Shown here: positions 13,709 to 14,557 of the stretch, in pieces
Layout of the letters: the number at the start of each line of letters is the position of its first letter
Position numbering within the stretch: the first letter of the stretch is position 1
DNA from: Sphingomonas sp.
Lineage (GTDB): Bacteria > Pseudomonadota > Alphaproteobacteria > Sphingomonadales > Sphingomonadaceae
Direction: 5' to 3'
Assembly (NCBI GenBank): GCA_013822915.1
Contig: PNLG01000405.1
Coordinates: 1-14,557, forward strand
DNA: 14,557 nucleotides
Notes under the pieces: model-generated
The model's database searches: none
The model's input: the letters and a program-made list of their open reading frames with translations, nothing else
Told to the model about the DNA's origin: nothing
Made by a program: the position numbers and the translations under genes

Positions 13709-14533
13709 GTGGAGGATCTGCCCGATTTTCGCACCCGCGCGTCGTTGCGCGATGATTTGCGCCGTATCGGTTTGCGCGAGGGTGATACGGTTCTGGTCCA
13801 TGCCGCGATGCGCAAAGTCGGGCCGATGCTCAACGGGCCGGACATTCTGGCACAGGCGATGCTCGACGTGATCGGCACCGACGGCACGGTCATGGTCTAT
13901 ACCAGTTGGGACAGCCTGCACTGCGATCTGCTCGATGACGCAGGGCGCGTGTTGCCCGAATGGCGCGACCATGTGCCGGGGTTCGACGCGCAGGCGTCAC
14001 GCGCGGTGCGGATGAACGGCATCATCGCCGAATTTGTTCGCACTATGCCCGGTGCGCGGCGCAGCGCCAATCCCGGCGCGTCAATGTCAGCGATTGGCGG
14101 ACGTGCGGATTGGATCACCGCCGACCATCCCCAGGATTATGGCTATGGGCCGGGGTCGCCGCTCGCCAAGCTGGTCGAGGCGGGTGGCCGGGTATTGATG
14201 GTCGGCGCGCCATGGGACCGGATGACGCTGGTTCATCACGCCGACCATCTCGCGAACATTCCCGATAAGCAGCTGATCAAGGTCGAAGTGCCCTTTGCAA
14301 CCGACCGGGGCATGATGTGGCGGATGATCGAGGAGTTCGACACCGACGAGCCGGTGCATGCCGCACTTCCCGATGATTACATCGAACGGATCGTCACCGA
14401 TTATGTCGCAACGGGCGCGGGGCGTCAGGGATTGATCGGCAGCGCTGCCTCGTTGCTGATCGACGCGCGCCCCTTTGTGCCGTTTGCCGCGCAATGGGTC
14501 GAGCGCTGGGTCGCCGCCGCAACCGCCCTTTAG
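13709..14533 (+). CDS. AAC(3)-family (aminoglycoside N3-acetyltransferase-like) acetyltransferase
   Basis: 274 aa from a GTG at 13709, with GGGGAGGA (13695-13702) 6 nt upstream. Family blocks in order are TVLVHAAMRKVGPMLNG (27-43), GTVMVYTSW (59-67), the RSANPGASMSAIGGRA block (118-133), GYGPGSPLAKLVEAGGRVLMVGAP (145-168) and DRMTLVHHADHLA (170-182). The last corresponds to the catalytic D-x-N-T-x-x-H-x-A-E region, with His kept and the acid as Asp. In the third block the usual S-x-H-P is S-A-N-P (N121 replaces His), which may change substrate or activity. Members transfer acetyl from acetyl-CoA to an amine of an antibiotic or other amino compound. The housekeeping neighbourhood argues against a mobile resistance gene; the native substrate is unknown. 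Confidence 0.9.
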   Translation: MEDLPDFRTRASLRDDLRRIGLREGDTVLVHAAMRKVGPMLNGPDILAQAMLDVIGTDGTVMVYTSWDSLHCDLLDDAGRVLPEWRDHVPGFDAQASRAVRMNGIIAEFVRTMPGARRSANPGASMSAIGGRADWITADHPQDYGYGPGSPLAKLVEAGGRVLMVGAPWDRMTLVHHADHLANIPDKQLIKVEVPFATDRGMMWRMIEEFDTDEPVHAALPDDYIERIVTDYVATGAGRQGLIGSAASLLIDARPFVPFAAQWVERWVAAATAL

Positions 14534-14557
14534 CCGCGGCCGATCAGCCGCTTGGCG

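Noticed and set aside
13848..13863. TGGCACAGGCGATGCT resembling a sigma-54 promoter
   Set aside because: It lies well inside the AAC(3)-like coding sequence with no gene start in range, and it simply spells conserved codons.
13709..14533. Acquired antibiotic-resistance cassette
   Set aside because: The base composition looks like its neighbours, there are no mobile elements, and it is spaced like a native second gene after ald.
14530..14557. Possible end of a minus-strand gene (tail A-K-R-L-I-G-R-G then TAA)
   Set aside because: The frame is open to the right edge and would converge on the AAC(3)-like gene with a 4-nt overlap. Eight codons are too few to support a call.

Overview
This window is GC-rich alphaproteobacterial chromosome, most likely from the Sphingomonadales. 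That placement is inference from gene content, gene order and codon style; no species can be named. There are no insertion sequences, phage genes, CRISPR arrays or rRNA. It holds twelve complete protein genes, one partial one and one tRNA.

Region 1 (1-8714) is one flank of an exosortase A (XrtA/EpsH, PEP-CTERM) exopolysaccharide locus. On the minus strand, in transcription order, lie an AMP-forming acyl-CoA ligase, a fold-III PLP decarboxylase, a Wza-type export lipoprotein, a Wzz/Wzc-type chain-length protein, a split-off BY-kinase-type ATPase and an outer-membrane beta-barrel protein that runs off the left edge. Most junctions are 1-4 nt overlaps, so this reads as one operon. Divergently, on the plus strand, lie a small acyl carrier protein and two alpha/beta hydrolases, also overlapping. 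The 135-bp divergent gap carries a sigma-54-like -24/-12 element. XrtA itself, the PEP-CTERM substrates, the glycosyltransferases and the PrsK/PrsR regulators are not in the window; they would be expected to the left or elsewhere.

The most interesting unit is the small-molecule module of ligase, decarboxylase, carrier protein and two hydrolases. It resembles the logic of butirosin BtrI/BtrJ/BtrK, in which an acyl group is loaded on a carrier protein and decarboxylated while tethered. A sensible hypothesis is that it makes an activated acyl or aminoacyl group that decorates the exported polysaccharide. To my knowledge its chemistry has not been worked out.

Region 2 (8718-14533) is housekeeping: thioredoxin reductase (trxB), an elongator-type tRNA-Met(CAU), a 2H-phosphoesterase (LigT/2'-5' RNA ligase-like), a Kup potassium transporter, and divergently alanine dehydrogenase (ald) followed by an AAC(3)-family N-acetyltransferase. 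Kup and the 2H-phosphoesterase overlap at TTGA, as do the carrier protein and hydrolase 2. No hairpin followed by a T-tract was found, so no intrinsic terminator is called.
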